From: Lachnospiraceae bacterium
Lineage (GTDB): Bacteria > Bacillota > Clostridia > Lachnospirales > Lachnospiraceae
NCBI GenBank assembly: GCA_004556655.1
Contig: SFGF01000019.1
Span: 1-50,599 of the forward strand
DNA: 50,599 nt
Reading direction: 5' to 3'
In this document: one piece after another, positions 17,563 through 26,104 of the stretch
Layout of the letters: every line of letters starts with the position of its first letter
How positions within the stretch are numbered: position 1 is the first letter of the stretch
Program-made: the position numbers and the translations under genes
Notes under the pieces: model-generated
Databases searched by the model: none
The model's input: only the letters and a program-made list of their open reading frames with translations
What the model was told of the DNA's origin: nothing

Positions 17563-18627
17563 ATGAGAAACTGGGAAGAAAATGTCCGTAAGGTTGTACC
17601 CTATGTACCGGGTGAGCAGCCCAAAGAGCGAAATCTGATCAAACTGAATACCAATGAAAACCCCTATCCTCCATCACCGAAGGTGGAACAGGTTTTGCAG
17701 GAGATGAACATAGACTGCATGCGTTTGTATCCGGATCCGACAGCACATCTGCTGGTAGAAGCGATTGCAGACTTTTATCATCTCAAGGAAGAGCAGGTTT
17801 TTGTGGGAGTTGGTTCGGATGATGTTCTGGCTATGGTGTTTATGACATTTTTCAATTCCACAAAGCCGATTCTGTTTCCTGATATTACTTATTCCTTTTA
17901 TGATGTGTGGGCAGATATGCTTCGGATTCCATATGAGAGAATTCCGTTAAAGGAAGATTTTACGATTGAGCCGGAGGATTATTTCAGAGAAAATGGCGGT
18001 ATTATTTTTCCGAATCCAAATGCACCTACTGGTGTGGAGCTTCCGCTTGCACAGATTGAAAAGATTATTCAGGCAAATCCCGACGTAATTGTGGTAGTAG
18101 ATGAGGCCTATGTGGATTTTGGTGCGGAGAGTGCACTACCATTGATAGATAAGTACGATAACCTGCTGGTGGTTCAGACATTTTCCAAATCAAGAGGAAT
18201 GGCGGGCATGAGAATCGGGTATGCTATGGGCAATCCGGTACTGATTAAATATTTGAATGATGTGAAATATTCTTTTAACTCCTACACTATGGATCAGACA
18301 ACGATAGCATTGGGAAAAGCGGCTGTGGAAGATAAAGAATATTTTGAAGATACAGTGAATAAAGTGGTGGAGACCAGAGAGTGGACGAAAAAGGAATTAT
18401 CCCGACTGGGATTTACGTTTGGAGATTCGAAAGCAAATTTCATCTTTGCTTCACACAAAGAATGTCCGGCAGGGGAATTGTTTGCTGCTCTTAGAAAAGC
18501 CAACATCATTGTCCGGTATTTTGACAAACCAAGGATTGATAATTATCTGAGGATTACGATTGGAACACAGGAACAGATGGAAACCTTAGTGAAATTTCTG
18601 GAAAACTATCTTTCGAAAGGAGTTTAA
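17563..18627 (+). CDS. Histidinol-phosphate aminotransferase family (HisC-like)
   Basis: A 354-residue fold type I PLP enzyme. Landmarks are LNTNENPYPPSP at the N terminus, NPNAPTG, D180 in VVDEAYVDF, and the PLP lysine K209 in TFSKSRGMAGMRIGY; a C-terminal IRYF/RITIG substrate-recognition region is present. It may make histidinol phosphate, or act as an aromatic-amino-acid transaminase, since HisC paralogues are common. There are no his genes nearby, so histidine synthesis is not supported by context. ATG 17563 has AAGGAGG upstream. The next gene starts two bases after its stop codon. Confidence 0.85.
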   Translation: MRNWEENVRKVVPYVPGEQPKERNLIKLNTNENPYPPSPKVEQVLQEMNIDCMRLYPDPTAHLLVEAIADFYHLKEEQVFVGVGSDDVLAMVFMTFFNSTKPILFPDITYSFYDVWADMLRIPYERIPLKEDFTIEPEDYFRENGGIIFPNPNAPTGVELPLAQIEKIIQANPDVIVVVDEAYVDFGAESALPLIDKYDNLLVVQTFSKSRGMAGMRIGYAMGNPVLIKYLNDVKYSFNSYTMDQTTIALGKAAVEDKEYFEDTVNKVVETREWTKKELSRLGFTFGDSKANFIFASHKECPAGELFAALRKANIIVRYFDKPRIDNYLRITIGTQEQMETLVKFLENYLSKGV

Positions 18628-18629
18628 GT

Positions 18630-19130
18630 ATGGAAGTACTTGTAACATGGTTTACCACTCATCTTGGTCCCTACATATCGGCAAAAGCAGTGGTGTTTAT
18701 TATCTCTCTGATGCCGATTCTGGAACTGCGAGGCGGTCTTCTGGCAGGAACGCTATTAAAGGTTCCGGTTGAACAGGCGATTCCCATCAGTATTATCGGA
18801 AATATTCTGCCGATTCCATTTATTCTACTGTTTATCCGACAGATATTCAAATGGATGAAAAAAATACGTATTTTCCGCGGACTGATTGAAAAACTGGAAA
18901 CACGGGCGATGGGAAAAAGCGATAAGATTCAAAAATATGAATTTCTGGGGCTGATGTTTTTTGTAGGTATTCCTCTTCCGGGAACCGGTGCCTGGACAGG
19001 AGCACTGATAGCGTCCCTTCTGGGAATTGATATCAAAAAATCGTCTATGGCAATCTTATGTGGAATTGCCATGGCAACTGTGATTATGTATTTTGTTTCC
19101 TATGTATTGGTGGGAAATATTGTAAGTTAA
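18630..19130 (+). CDS. Small membrane protein of the Sm_multidrug_ex family
   Basis: A 166-residue integral membrane protein with about four hydrophobic segments. The ISLMPILELRGGLLAG motif and FVGIPLPGTGAWTGALIASLLGI match the COG2426 putative small multidrug export family; transport has not been shown for most members. It is two bases downstream of the aminotransferase gene with GAAAGGAG inside that gene's 3' end, so the two are one operon. Confidence 0.85.
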   Translation: MEVLVTWFTTHLGPYISAKAVVFIISLMPILELRGGLLAGTLLKVPVEQAIPISIIGNILPIPFILLFIRQIFKWMKKIRIFRGLIEKLETRAMGKSDKIQKYEFLGLMFFVGIPLPGTGAWTGALIASLLGIDIKKSSMAILCGIAMATVIMYFVSYVLVGNIVS

Positions 19131-19250
19131 TAATTGACTTAAACTGGCGTCTTGACTTTATTATAGTGAAGGCGCTGTTTTATCTTGAAAGGAGATAAGA
19201 TTCCGGCAAATTGCAGAGGCGAACTTGAATTTAAGAGAGGAGGAAAGCAC

Positions 19251-20867
19251 ATGAGAAAAAAGCTGGTTGTGTTATTGATGGTAAGTGTCCTGGGATTTAC
19301 TGGATGTGGTCCTTCGTTGGCGAAGGAAGTTAAGGAACTGGTGAAACAGGAAAAACCACAGAAGAATGAAACAGCGCAGGAAGATGAAAAACCACAGGAA
19401 AATGAAACATTACAGGGAGAGGCAGAAGCACAGGAAACCACTGTCAGAGAAGACGAAGACGTATCAGATGATGGACAGGAAGCTGCTGTTCTAAAAAAGG
19501 GCGGTTCGTATACCTGGCAGGAAATCACGGTTACATTTCCGGAAAACTGGGCGGACAAATGCCTGATCATGGAAAATGAAACCGGTTTTTCTGTTTATCA
19601 GAAGGCATCTTATGAAAAAGAAAATGGCATGGGATTTATCTGTGGTTTCAGTCGTTTAGAGGAAGCTGTCTATTATGGATGTGGAGAAACTATGCTCGGT
19701 TATACCGATGATGGGGTGTTCTATTATATCAATCGCCCGACAGATGTCCCTTGTGACATCAGTCAGGAATCGATAATGAATGAGTATACGGAAATGAGTG
19801 CCCAGTCGGATGAAGTGGAAGAATCAGCCAGGTTTAATGTACCAGGTATCCATTATGATGTAGAAGAATATATCATCCCATCCAGCAGCATTTGTCTTTT
19901 GCAGCAGGAAATGCTGTACAGTATGTCGGACAATGATTTGTGGATCGCTAAAAATGAGATTTACGCCAGACACGGAAGAAAGTTCGGCAATGATTACTTA
20001 CAGCGTTATTTTAATCAGTGTTCCTGGTATCAGGGAACCATTGCTGCAAAAAAATTTGATGATGCTGTGCTGAATGAAATTGAAAAAAAGAACGTAGAAC
20101 TTCTCAGTGAGGCAAAGAAGGAATATGCCCGGAAGCATCCATACCCGAAGAAATATCAGGTTGGTGAAACCGTTCGGGAAGATTTGGACGGTACAGGAAC
20201 ATACAATGAAATCCGATATCAGGTAAATGAACTGCCGGACTGGAATTATGAATGCCTGCTCACCATAGACGGTGAAACTTATGCAGTCGGTGAAGTGGCA
20301 GGTATCTGGACCCCTTGTGAGGACAGATTTTATGTGACAGATATTTCGGAGTATGATGAAACTCTGGAAATTGCCATACTTGATTATGGTCCAAGTGATG
20401 ATCTGGTAACCTATTTCTTTAAATATGATGGCGACTTGTATTATCTGGGACTTGTGGAAGGTTTTCCGTTTGCCGAAGAAAATGGTGGGATAAACGGATT
20501 TGACGGTTATGGAAATATTACTGGGCAGCTTCGGGTTGACTTGATCGAGACAGCGGAAACAGAAGGTCAGTGGAGATATAATGGTACTATTGATTATCAG
20601 GAAACCGGATGGCATAAGTATATTCCGAAAAGATCCCATATACTTTATGAAAATCTTCCCGTTTACAGCAAAATGGATGAAACTTCTGTCATGAAGACGA
20701 TTCCGGCACAGAATGAGGTGTTCTTCATGGGAACAGATCTGACAGAATGGATTCTTGTAAAAGGAAAAGACGGAAGCAGCGGGTATATGCGCATTGTAGA
20801 TGGAAAAATAACAGCATTGAATAAAAAAGCGGACGGAGTATTCTCGGATTTGTATTATTATGATTAA
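19251..20867 (+). CDS. Lipoprotein with YARHG domain
   Basis: A 538-residue secreted lipoprotein. The signal peptide ends in the lipobox GFTGC, with the cysteine at residue 19. Residues 20-80 are a low-complexity linker rich in E, Q, K and N with repeated QEDEKPQENE-type units. A YARHG domain (about residues 225-300) contains NEIYARHGRKF followed by YFNQCSWY. The remainder is beta-rich with no recognised domain. Function is unknown; it is anchored on the outer face of the membrane. ATG 19251 has GAGGAGG upstream. The gene follows a weak hairpin (about 19145-19180) of GCGTCTT and AAGGCGC. Confidence 0.8.
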   Translation: MRKKLVVLLMVSVLGFTGCGPSLAKEVKELVKQEKPQKNETAQEDEKPQENETLQGEAEAQETTVREDEDVSDDGQEAAVLKKGGSYTWQEITVTFPENWADKCLIMENETGFSVYQKASYEKENGMGFICGFSRLEEAVYYGCGETMLGYTDDGVFYYINRPTDVPCDISQESIMNEYTEMSAQSDEVEESARFNVPGIHYDVEEYIIPSSSICLLQQEMLYSMSDNDLWIAKNEIYARHGRKFGNDYLQRYFNQCSWYQGTIAAKKFDDAVLNEIEKKNVELLSEAKKEYARKHPYPKKYQVGETVREDLDGTGTYNEIRYQVNELPDWNYECLLTIDGETYAVGEVAGIWTPCEDRFYVTDISEYDETLEIAILDYGPSDDLVTYFFKYDGDLYYLGLVEGFPFAEENGGINGFDGYGNITGQLRVDLIETAETEGQWRYNGTIDYQETGWHKYIPKRSHILYENLPVYSKMDETSVMKTIPAQNEVFFMGTDLTEWILVKGKDGSSGYMRIVDGKITALNKKADGVFSDLYYYD

Positions 20868-20907
20868 CATATTTCATATAATACAGTAAAAAAATAAGAG
20901 GTTTATC

Positions 20908-21678
20908 ATGAAAAAATCAGGAGCGGGTGCGGTTTTTGCTCTTGCACTGGTGATGATTACAGGGCTATCTGTATTATATTGGAAAGACGTGGGAGAAAAA
21001 CTGGTAACGGCAAGCAGCAGTGTCAATGGACGGGAATTGCCTATTTATTCTGTCGAGACAGAGAAACCTGAGATTTCTATATCCTTTGATGCAGCCTGGG
21101 GAAATGAAGATACGCAGAAGATTCTTGAAATCCTGTCAAAACATCAGGTAAAAGCCACATTTTTTATGACTGGCGGATGGGTAGAAAAATATCCAGAGGA
21201 TGTGAAAAAAATACTTGAGGACGGTCATGATCTTGGAAATCACAGCGAAAATCACAGGCAGATGAGCCAGCTTTCTGCGGAAGAATGCAGGAAGGAAATC
21301 ATGACCGTACATGAGAAAGTAAAAAAGCTGACCGGATATGAGATGAATCTGTTCCGCCCGCCTTATGGAGATTACAATAATACTGTGATACAGACAGCGT
21401 ATGCCTGTGGATATTATCCGATCCAGTGGAGCGTGGATAGTCTGGACTGGAAAAATTATGGAGTGGAAGATATTATTACCAGAGTAACGGAAAATAAAGA
21501 TCTGGGAAACGGGGCAATTATCTTATGCCATAATGGCGCAAAATATACTGCACAGGCACTGGATGAACTTCTGACTAAACTGACAGAAAAAGGATATGAA
21601 TTGGTACCCATATCACAGTTGATCTATAAAGAAAACTATCATATGGATGCATCTGGAAAGCAAATATCAAATCTGTAA
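20908..21678 (+). CDS. Polysaccharide deacetylase (PdaB-like), membrane anchored
   Basis: A 256-residue NodB-domain protein with an N-terminal membrane anchor (about 8-25). Motif 1 is SFDAAWG with D61; motif 2 is HSENH with H112 and H116; motif 3 is RPPYG at 150-154. The SFDAAWG version and length resemble Bacillus PdaB, a sporulation protein that acts on peptidoglycan, and other de-N-acetylases of clostridia. The metal-binding D-H-H set is complete. It follows the YARHG lipoprotein after 40 bases; TATAAT at 20877-20882 may be its own -10 element. Confidence 0.88.
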   Translation: MKKSGAGAVFALALVMITGLSVLYWKDVGEKLVTASSSVNGRELPIYSVETEKPEISISFDAAWGNEDTQKILEILSKHQVKATFFMTGGWVEKYPEDVKKILEDGHDLGNHSENHRQMSQLSAEECRKEIMTVHEKVKKLTGYEMNLFRPPYGDYNNTVIQTAYACGYYPIQWSVDSLDWKNYGVEDIITRVTENKDLGNGAIILCHNGAKYTAQALDELLTKLTEKGYELVPISQLIYKENYHMDASGKQISNL

Positions 21679-21686
21679 AATAAGGA

Positions 21687-21716
21687 TTGTACATTGAGGG
21701 CAGAAAGTGGTATGAT
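21687..21716 (+). promoter_or_regulatory. Promoter of the DUF1858 gene
   Basis: TTGTAC (21687-21692), an 18-base spacer and TATGAT (21711-21716), 36 bases upstream of the start codon. Confidence 0.5.
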
Positions 21717-21751
21717 AATAAAAGCGTTAGGAAGAAGAAAGGAGCATTATC

Positions 21752-21952
21752 ATGCAGATTACAAAAGAAACTACTATGGGACAGATGCTGGAATATGATC
21801 AGGGAATCGCATATATTCTGATGCAGGCGGGAATGCATTGCATAGGCTGTCCGTCCTCCATCAATGAATCTCTGGAAGAGGCATGTATGGTACATGGACT
21901 GGATGCAGATGTGGTATTGAAATCTATTCAGGATTATCTGGCTCAGAAATAA
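21752..21952 (+). CDS. DUF1858 domain protein
   Basis: A 66-residue protein consisting of one DUF1858 domain, with the hallmark MGQMLEYDQGIAYILMQAGM and CIGCPSS. The two cysteines suggest a redox or metal role; these domains often occur alone or joined to hybrid-cluster-type proteins. AGAAAGGAG precedes the start. It has its own promoter and terminator, so it is a single-gene unit. Confidence 0.9.
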   Translation: MQITKETTMGQMLEYDQGIAYILMQAGMHCIGCPSSINESLEEACMVHGLDADVVLKSIQDYLAQK

Positions 21953-21968
21953 TCCGGGATATACTTGA

Positions 21969-22012
21969 AAAGAGAGAAACGTGACGAACAAGTTTCTCTC
22001 TTTTTTTTGTTG
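21969..22012 (+). terminator. Terminator after the DUF1858 gene
   Basis: AGAGAGAAAC pairs with GTTTCTCTCT, followed by a run of eight T. Confidence 0.85.
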
Positions 22013-22036
22013 TGAACATAGATATATGAATATGTC

Positions 22037-22097
22037 AAAATATCGTACTTATCGGCTAAAATATCGTAAGACATTTTTGAGGCAAATTGATTATACT
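22037..22097 (+). promoter_or_regulatory. GH31 promoter with two 21-bp-spaced direct repeats
   Basis: AAAATATCGTA occurs at 22037-22047 and 22058-22068, exactly 21 bases apart, and TATACT lies at 22092-22097. The -35 region (22069-22074) is poor and directly follows the second repeat. This arrangement suggests an activator that binds two tandem sites next to RNA polymerase, as AraC-family proteins do. The inverse of the repeat, TACGATATTTT, resembles the TGCGATATWGT repeats in front of the MFS transporter. Confidence 0.55.
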
Positions 22098-22133
22098 GTA
22101 AAAAACAACGAGTAGATACAGGAGGAACAGAGT

Positions 22134-24155
22134 ATGATTCGCAGATATGTATATGGTAATGTGCTTGAGACGGAAGCTGTGTTGGAAAAGCCGGAGAAAG
22201 AACAGGGTCAGCTTCCATATTTTACAGTAAATGAACAGGAAAAGACATTTTTATATCAGATGGATGCAAGTGACAGGGTATATGGACTGGGAGAAAATGT
22301 GCGTGGAATCAATAAAAGAGGATGGATTTACGAGAGCAAATGCAGCGATGATCCGGAACATAAAGAAGACCGTCATTCTTTATATGGTGCTCACAATTTT
22401 CTGGTAGTGGATGGAAAAGAGCAGTTTGGTATTTTTATTGATTATCCGGGAATCCTTACTTTTGATGTGGGATATACAAAACATAATGAGTTAAAGATTA
22501 AAGCTTCTGACTGGAATCTGGATGTATACTTAATTACAGGAACAGATGTGAAAGATATTGTAAAGCAGTTCCGTCATATGGTGGGAAGAAGTTATGTTGC
22601 ACCTCTTTGGGCATTTGGATATGGTCAGAGCCGCTGGAGTTATATGAATGAGGATGAAGTTCGGGAAGTGGTGAAAAAGCATCGTGATCTTGGCATTCCG
22701 CTGGACAGTGTTTATCTGGATATCGATTATATGGAACGGTACAAAGATTTTACATTAAACGATGAGACATTCCCCGATTTTGCAAAATTCAATGAGGAAA
22801 TGAAAGAGCAGAATATCCATCTGGTACCGATCATTGATGCGGGTGTAAAGCAGGAGGATGGATATGATGTTTATGAGGAAGGACTGGAGAAGGGATATTT
22901 TTGTACCAAAGAAGACGGAAGTCCTTTTGTGGCTGCAGTATGGCCCGGAAAAGCTCTGTTCCCTGATATGCTGAATAAAGAAGCCAGAGACTGGTTTGGC
23001 GATCAGTACAAATTTCTTCTGGATCAGGGAGTAGAGGGATTTTGGAATGATATGAATGAACCGGCGATTTTTTATACAGAAGATCGTCTGAAAGATGTAC
23101 TGGAAAAGCTGGACACCTATAAAGGGCAGAATCTGGATCTGGACCGCTTCTGGGAATTTACAGGACTGGTTTCCGGATTGTCCAATAACGTGGATGATTA
23201 TAAAATGTTCTATCACAATATGAATGGAGAGAGAGTAAGTCATGACCGTGTACATAACCTGTTCGGATATAATATGACCCGTGCAGCAGGAGAGGCGTTT
23301 GAACGTCTGGAGCCGGACAAACGTATCCTGATGTTTTCCCGGTCTTCCTATGTGGGAATGCATCGTTACGGCGGTATTTGGCAGGGCGACAACAAATCCT
23401 GGTGGTCACATATCCTGTTGAATCTGAAAATGATGCCATCTCTGAATATGTGCGGTTTCCTTTATACAGGAGCAGATATTGGTGGATTTGGTGCGGATAC
23501 TACGGAAGATCTGCTTCTCCGTTGGTTGGAACTGGGTATTTTTACTCCATTGATGCGAAACCATTCAGCTTTGGGAACCAGAGTACAGGAGGCATATCGT
23601 TTTGAAGATATTGAAGGATTCAGACATGTGATTGGACTTCGCTATCGTTTTCTTCCATACATTTACAGCGAATATATGAAAGCGGTTCTGCGGGATGAAA
23701 TGATGTTCAGACCATTGGCCTTTGATTATCCGCAGGATGCTCATGCAGTAAAAGTAGAAGATCAGCTTCTTTTGGGTGATGGTCTTATGATTGCTCCGAT
23801 CTATGAACAAAATGCGGAGGGAAGATATGTATATCTGCCGGAAAAAATGAAAATGGTTCGTTTTAAAAAAGGTGGGATCACAGAAGAGAAAATTTTGGAA
23901 GCAGGACATCATTACGTAGAAGTTGGACTGACAGATGTGGTAGTATTTGTACGTCCGAACCACTTGATTCCGATGTCAACAGGCGGTCAGTGTGTGGCTG
24001 ATGTGGATTTTGAAAATCTTCAGTATCTCTCATATGTGGAAGAAGGAGAGGCAGTTTACGAATATTATCATGACAATGGTTATGAGAAAGATTACGAGAA
24101 TCCGGAGCACATTACCGTTATCCGTATGGACAGAGAAGGCAATGTACGGAAGTAA
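22134..24155 (+). CDS. GH31 family alpha-glucosidase
   Basis: A 673-residue glycoside hydrolase with no signal peptide, so cytoplasmic. The nucleophile is D306 in GFWNDMNEP and the acid/base is D419 in WQGDNKSW. Large stretches, such as KRGWIYESKC, SLYGAHNF, YLDIDYM and NLFGYNMTRAAGEAFER, recall the characterised Ruminococcus obeum alpha-glucosidase, which prefers alpha-1,6 linkages; substrate preference here is inferred. AGGAGG precedes the start. It is followed by the palindromic repeat and an EIIC-like permease on the same strand, which may supply its substrate. Confidence 0.92.
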   Translation: MIRRYVYGNVLETEAVLEKPEKEQGQLPYFTVNEQEKTFLYQMDASDRVYGLGENVRGINKRGWIYESKCSDDPEHKEDRHSLYGAHNFLVVDGKEQFGIFIDYPGILTFDVGYTKHNELKIKASDWNLDVYLITGTDVKDIVKQFRHMVGRSYVAPLWAFGYGQSRWSYMNEDEVREVVKKHRDLGIPLDSVYLDIDYMERYKDFTLNDETFPDFAKFNEEMKEQNIHLVPIIDAGVKQEDGYDVYEEGLEKGYFCTKEDGSPFVAAVWPGKALFPDMLNKEARDWFGDQYKFLLDQGVEGFWNDMNEPAIFYTEDRLKDVLEKLDTYKGQNLDLDRFWEFTGLVSGLSNNVDDYKMFYHNMNGERVSHDRVHNLFGYNMTRAAGEAFERLEPDKRILMFSRSSYVGMHRYGGIWQGDNKSWWSHILLNLKMMPSLNMCGFLYTGADIGGFGADTTEDLLLRWLELGIFTPLMRNHSALGTRVQEAYRFEDIEGFRHVIGLRYRFLPYIYSEYMKAVLRDEMMFRPLAFDYPQDAHAVKVEDQLLLGDGLMIAPIYEQNAEGRYVYLPEKMKMVRFKKGGITEEKILEAGHHYVEVGLTDVVVFVRPNHLIPMSTGGQCVADVDFENLQYLSYVEEGEAVYEYYHDNGYEKDYENPEHITVIRMDREGNVRK

Positions 24156-24170
24156 ACGGCAGTAGAATTT

Positions 24171-24236
24171 GGGGCAGGACAGGGGACAGACATGTGTCCT
24201 AAAAATAGGACACATGTCTGTCCCCTGTCCTGCCCC
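24171..24236. repeat. Perfect 30-bp inverted repeat (REP-like palindrome)
   Basis: The arms at 24171-24200 and 24207-24236 are perfectly complementary over 30 bases, separated by AAAAAT. The arm begins GGGGCAGGACAGGGGACAGA. The regularity and GC content exceed those of the usual terminators in this window, and no T run follows. Its form resembles REP/RAYT-mobilised palindromes of Firmicutes. It could also fold in the mRNA and stop or protect the GH31 transcript. Confidence 0.75.
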
Positions 24237-24354
24237 CGGTTCCGGTTTTTTCTTTACAAATAGCACGTGAAATGGTATATTATGAAACATAGTGTTTAAT
24301 AATTTAACAAGGTAAAGTGATAACACAACAAAACGAAAGGAACAAAGAGGAAAG

Positions 24355-25926
24355 ATGAAAAAGAGAATTGCATTTATTGGAAGCAGTGGAGGGAATCTCT
24401 ATAAACAGGGCGGCAATAATCCTTCCGGAATGATGAAAGAAATTCTTCTTCAGACAGGTGCTGCAGACATGGAAGTGACGTTTGTACAGTATGTGCTGGC
24501 TTCCGGCAGTCTGGACACTGTGGGAGAAGACAGTCAGGCTGTTTTGTATGGTTGGGGAGGAACGGATCTTCAGGAAGAATTTACCGGTACTCTGAAAGAA
24601 GTCAATGAAAAAGCAAAAGAAATGGATGGCAAGCTGGCAGAATTGATCGAAAAAGGTGAGATTGATGGTATTATGTTTGTCAGTGCGGATCCGGATGGAG
24701 CCAATGAAAAAGCAACAAAAGCGGCTGCACAGGCAAAAGTCCCTATGGCGGGAACAGGAGGAAGCGGTGTAGCACGGATACAAAATGCCGGATGCAATGT
24801 ACTTTCTGCTTCTGGTACTACAGGAACTACAAACCGGACGAGAGCGGTAGCATTTACTACTGCTTTGGCGAAAAACTGGGGAATTCGTTATATGCCGGTC
24901 ATTGGTAATACCGGAGACAATGCAGTTGCAAAAGCACAAAGCAATATCTGGAAGAGAATCAATTTCAGAGGAATTATGATGACCAGCCTTCCGGCATTTA
25001 TTGCCATGGCATTGTGTCTGGCACTCAGTAAAATTCCTGCATTAGCTGCTCTTTCAGATGTATTCGATACACTGGTGAATGCACTGCCCATTGTAGTCTG
25101 CGCAATTGCGGCAAAACAGGTTTCCGGTCTGGACGAAGTCGGTGTTGTAGCCGGTATTGTGGCCGGTATATTATCTGTAGATGGTGGAATTCTGGGAGGT
25201 CTTCTTCTTGGTATCCTTGCCGGAATTCTTGCATACTATATCATCGTATTTTGTTTCCGGCATAACGTACCGGGAACTACGGCAAATATCGCTGCAGGCG
25301 GAATCGGCGGACTGATCGCCGGTATAGCCGGAAAATATGCGGTAGCTCCGGTGGCTCTTTGGATTGGAAATGGAATCTGTAATATCATTGATGCTGCTAT
25401 TGGATTTAACCCAATCCTGGCAGGTGCGGTTGCAGGACTTTTGATCTGGCCGGCAATTATTGGTGGTGTATACCATGCGGCAATTCTTCCGATTGTTCTT
25501 CTGGAGATGGAAGAAATGGGATTTAGTTTCCTTGGTGCAATTGATATGACAGGATTGGTTATGGTTTCCGCCGGAATTACTCTGGCGAATGTGATCATGC
25601 CGAAACAGAAAGGTGAAGCAGCAGTTGCACTTCCGGGATGTCTGATCAATATATGTTTTGGAACTTTTGTGGAAGCAGCATATCCGTTTATGTTTTCCAA
25701 TAAAATAGTCTTTGGTGGAGCATTGGCAAGTGCAACAATATCCGGAGCGTTGGTTGGTTTGTTTAATGTTAAGGGAACAGCCTATGTACCGGCTGTCATG
25801 GCTCCGTTTATGGCCAATGAAGGAAAAGGATTATGGTTTGCGGTTGCCATGCTGGTAGCTATGGGATGTGCTTTTGTGATTACATTATTTGCCAATATGT
25901 TGGAAAAAAAGAAAAAAGTACAATAA
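24355..25926 (+). CDS. EIIC-like sugar permease with N-terminal cytosolic domain
   Basis: A 523-residue membrane protein. Residues 1-190 form a soluble domain starting RIAFIGSSGGNLYKQGGNN, with glycine-rich loops (GTGGSGVARIQNAG and SASGTTGTTNRT). The C-terminal ~330 residues have about nine to ten hydrophobic segments and a segment GTFVEAAYPFMFSN followed by GALVGLFNVKGTAYVPA that resembles the PTS EIIC core. No EIIB phosphocysteine motif or EIIA is visible in it or next to it. It may be a PTS-derived or non-phosphorylating carrier. It lies 199 bases after GH31 on the same strand. Substrate is unknown. Confidence 0.6.
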   Translation: MKKRIAFIGSSGGNLYKQGGNNPSGMMKEILLQTGAADMEVTFVQYVLASGSLDTVGEDSQAVLYGWGGTDLQEEFTGTLKEVNEKAKEMDGKLAELIEKGEIDGIMFVSADPDGANEKATKAAAQAKVPMAGTGGSGVARIQNAGCNVLSASGTTGTTNRTRAVAFTTALAKNWGIRYMPVIGNTGDNAVAKAQSNIWKRINFRGIMMTSLPAFIAMALCLALSKIPALAALSDVFDTLVNALPIVVCAIAAKQVSGLDEVGVVAGIVAGILSVDGGILGGLLLGILAGILAYYIIVFCFRHNVPGTTANIAAGGIGGLIAGIAGKYAVAPVALWIGNGICNIIDAAIGFNPILAGAVAGLLIWPAIIGGVYHAAILPIVLLEMEEMGFSFLGAIDMTGLVMVSAGITLANVIMPKQKGEAAVALPGCLINICFGTFVEAAYPFMFSNKIVFGGALASATISGALVGLFNVKGTAYVPAVMAPFMANEGKGLWFAVAMLVAMGCAFVITLFANMLEKKKKVQ

Positions 25927-26014
25927 TAAGGGAAACATAGAATCCTGTTATTTTTTCCAATGACAGGACGTTTCCCTACAGAAAATCGTCGGAGACTGTA
26001 TCTCCTTTCAAAAT

Positions 26015-26071
26015 AAAATAGTGCTGGTTTCAGAAATGCAATAATGTTTCAGAAACGCAGCACTATTTTTA
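26015..26071. terminator. Bidirectional terminator between convergent permease genes
   Basis: AAAATAGTGCTG pairs with CAGCACTATTTTT, and the adjacent GTTTC pairs with GAAAC across a one-base bulge. The T and A runs at the two ends allow function on either strand, between the EIIC-like gene and the purine permease gene. Confidence 0.7.
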
Positions 26072-26104
26072 ATCTTCAATATGAAATTATAACAGCTATT
26101 TACA

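Noticed and set aside
19998..20870. Long open frame on the minus strand opposite the YARHG lipoprotein gene
   Set aside because: It mirrors the coding strand, has no ribosome binding site and its translation resembles no protein family; the lipoprotein on the plus strand has a signal peptide and domain.
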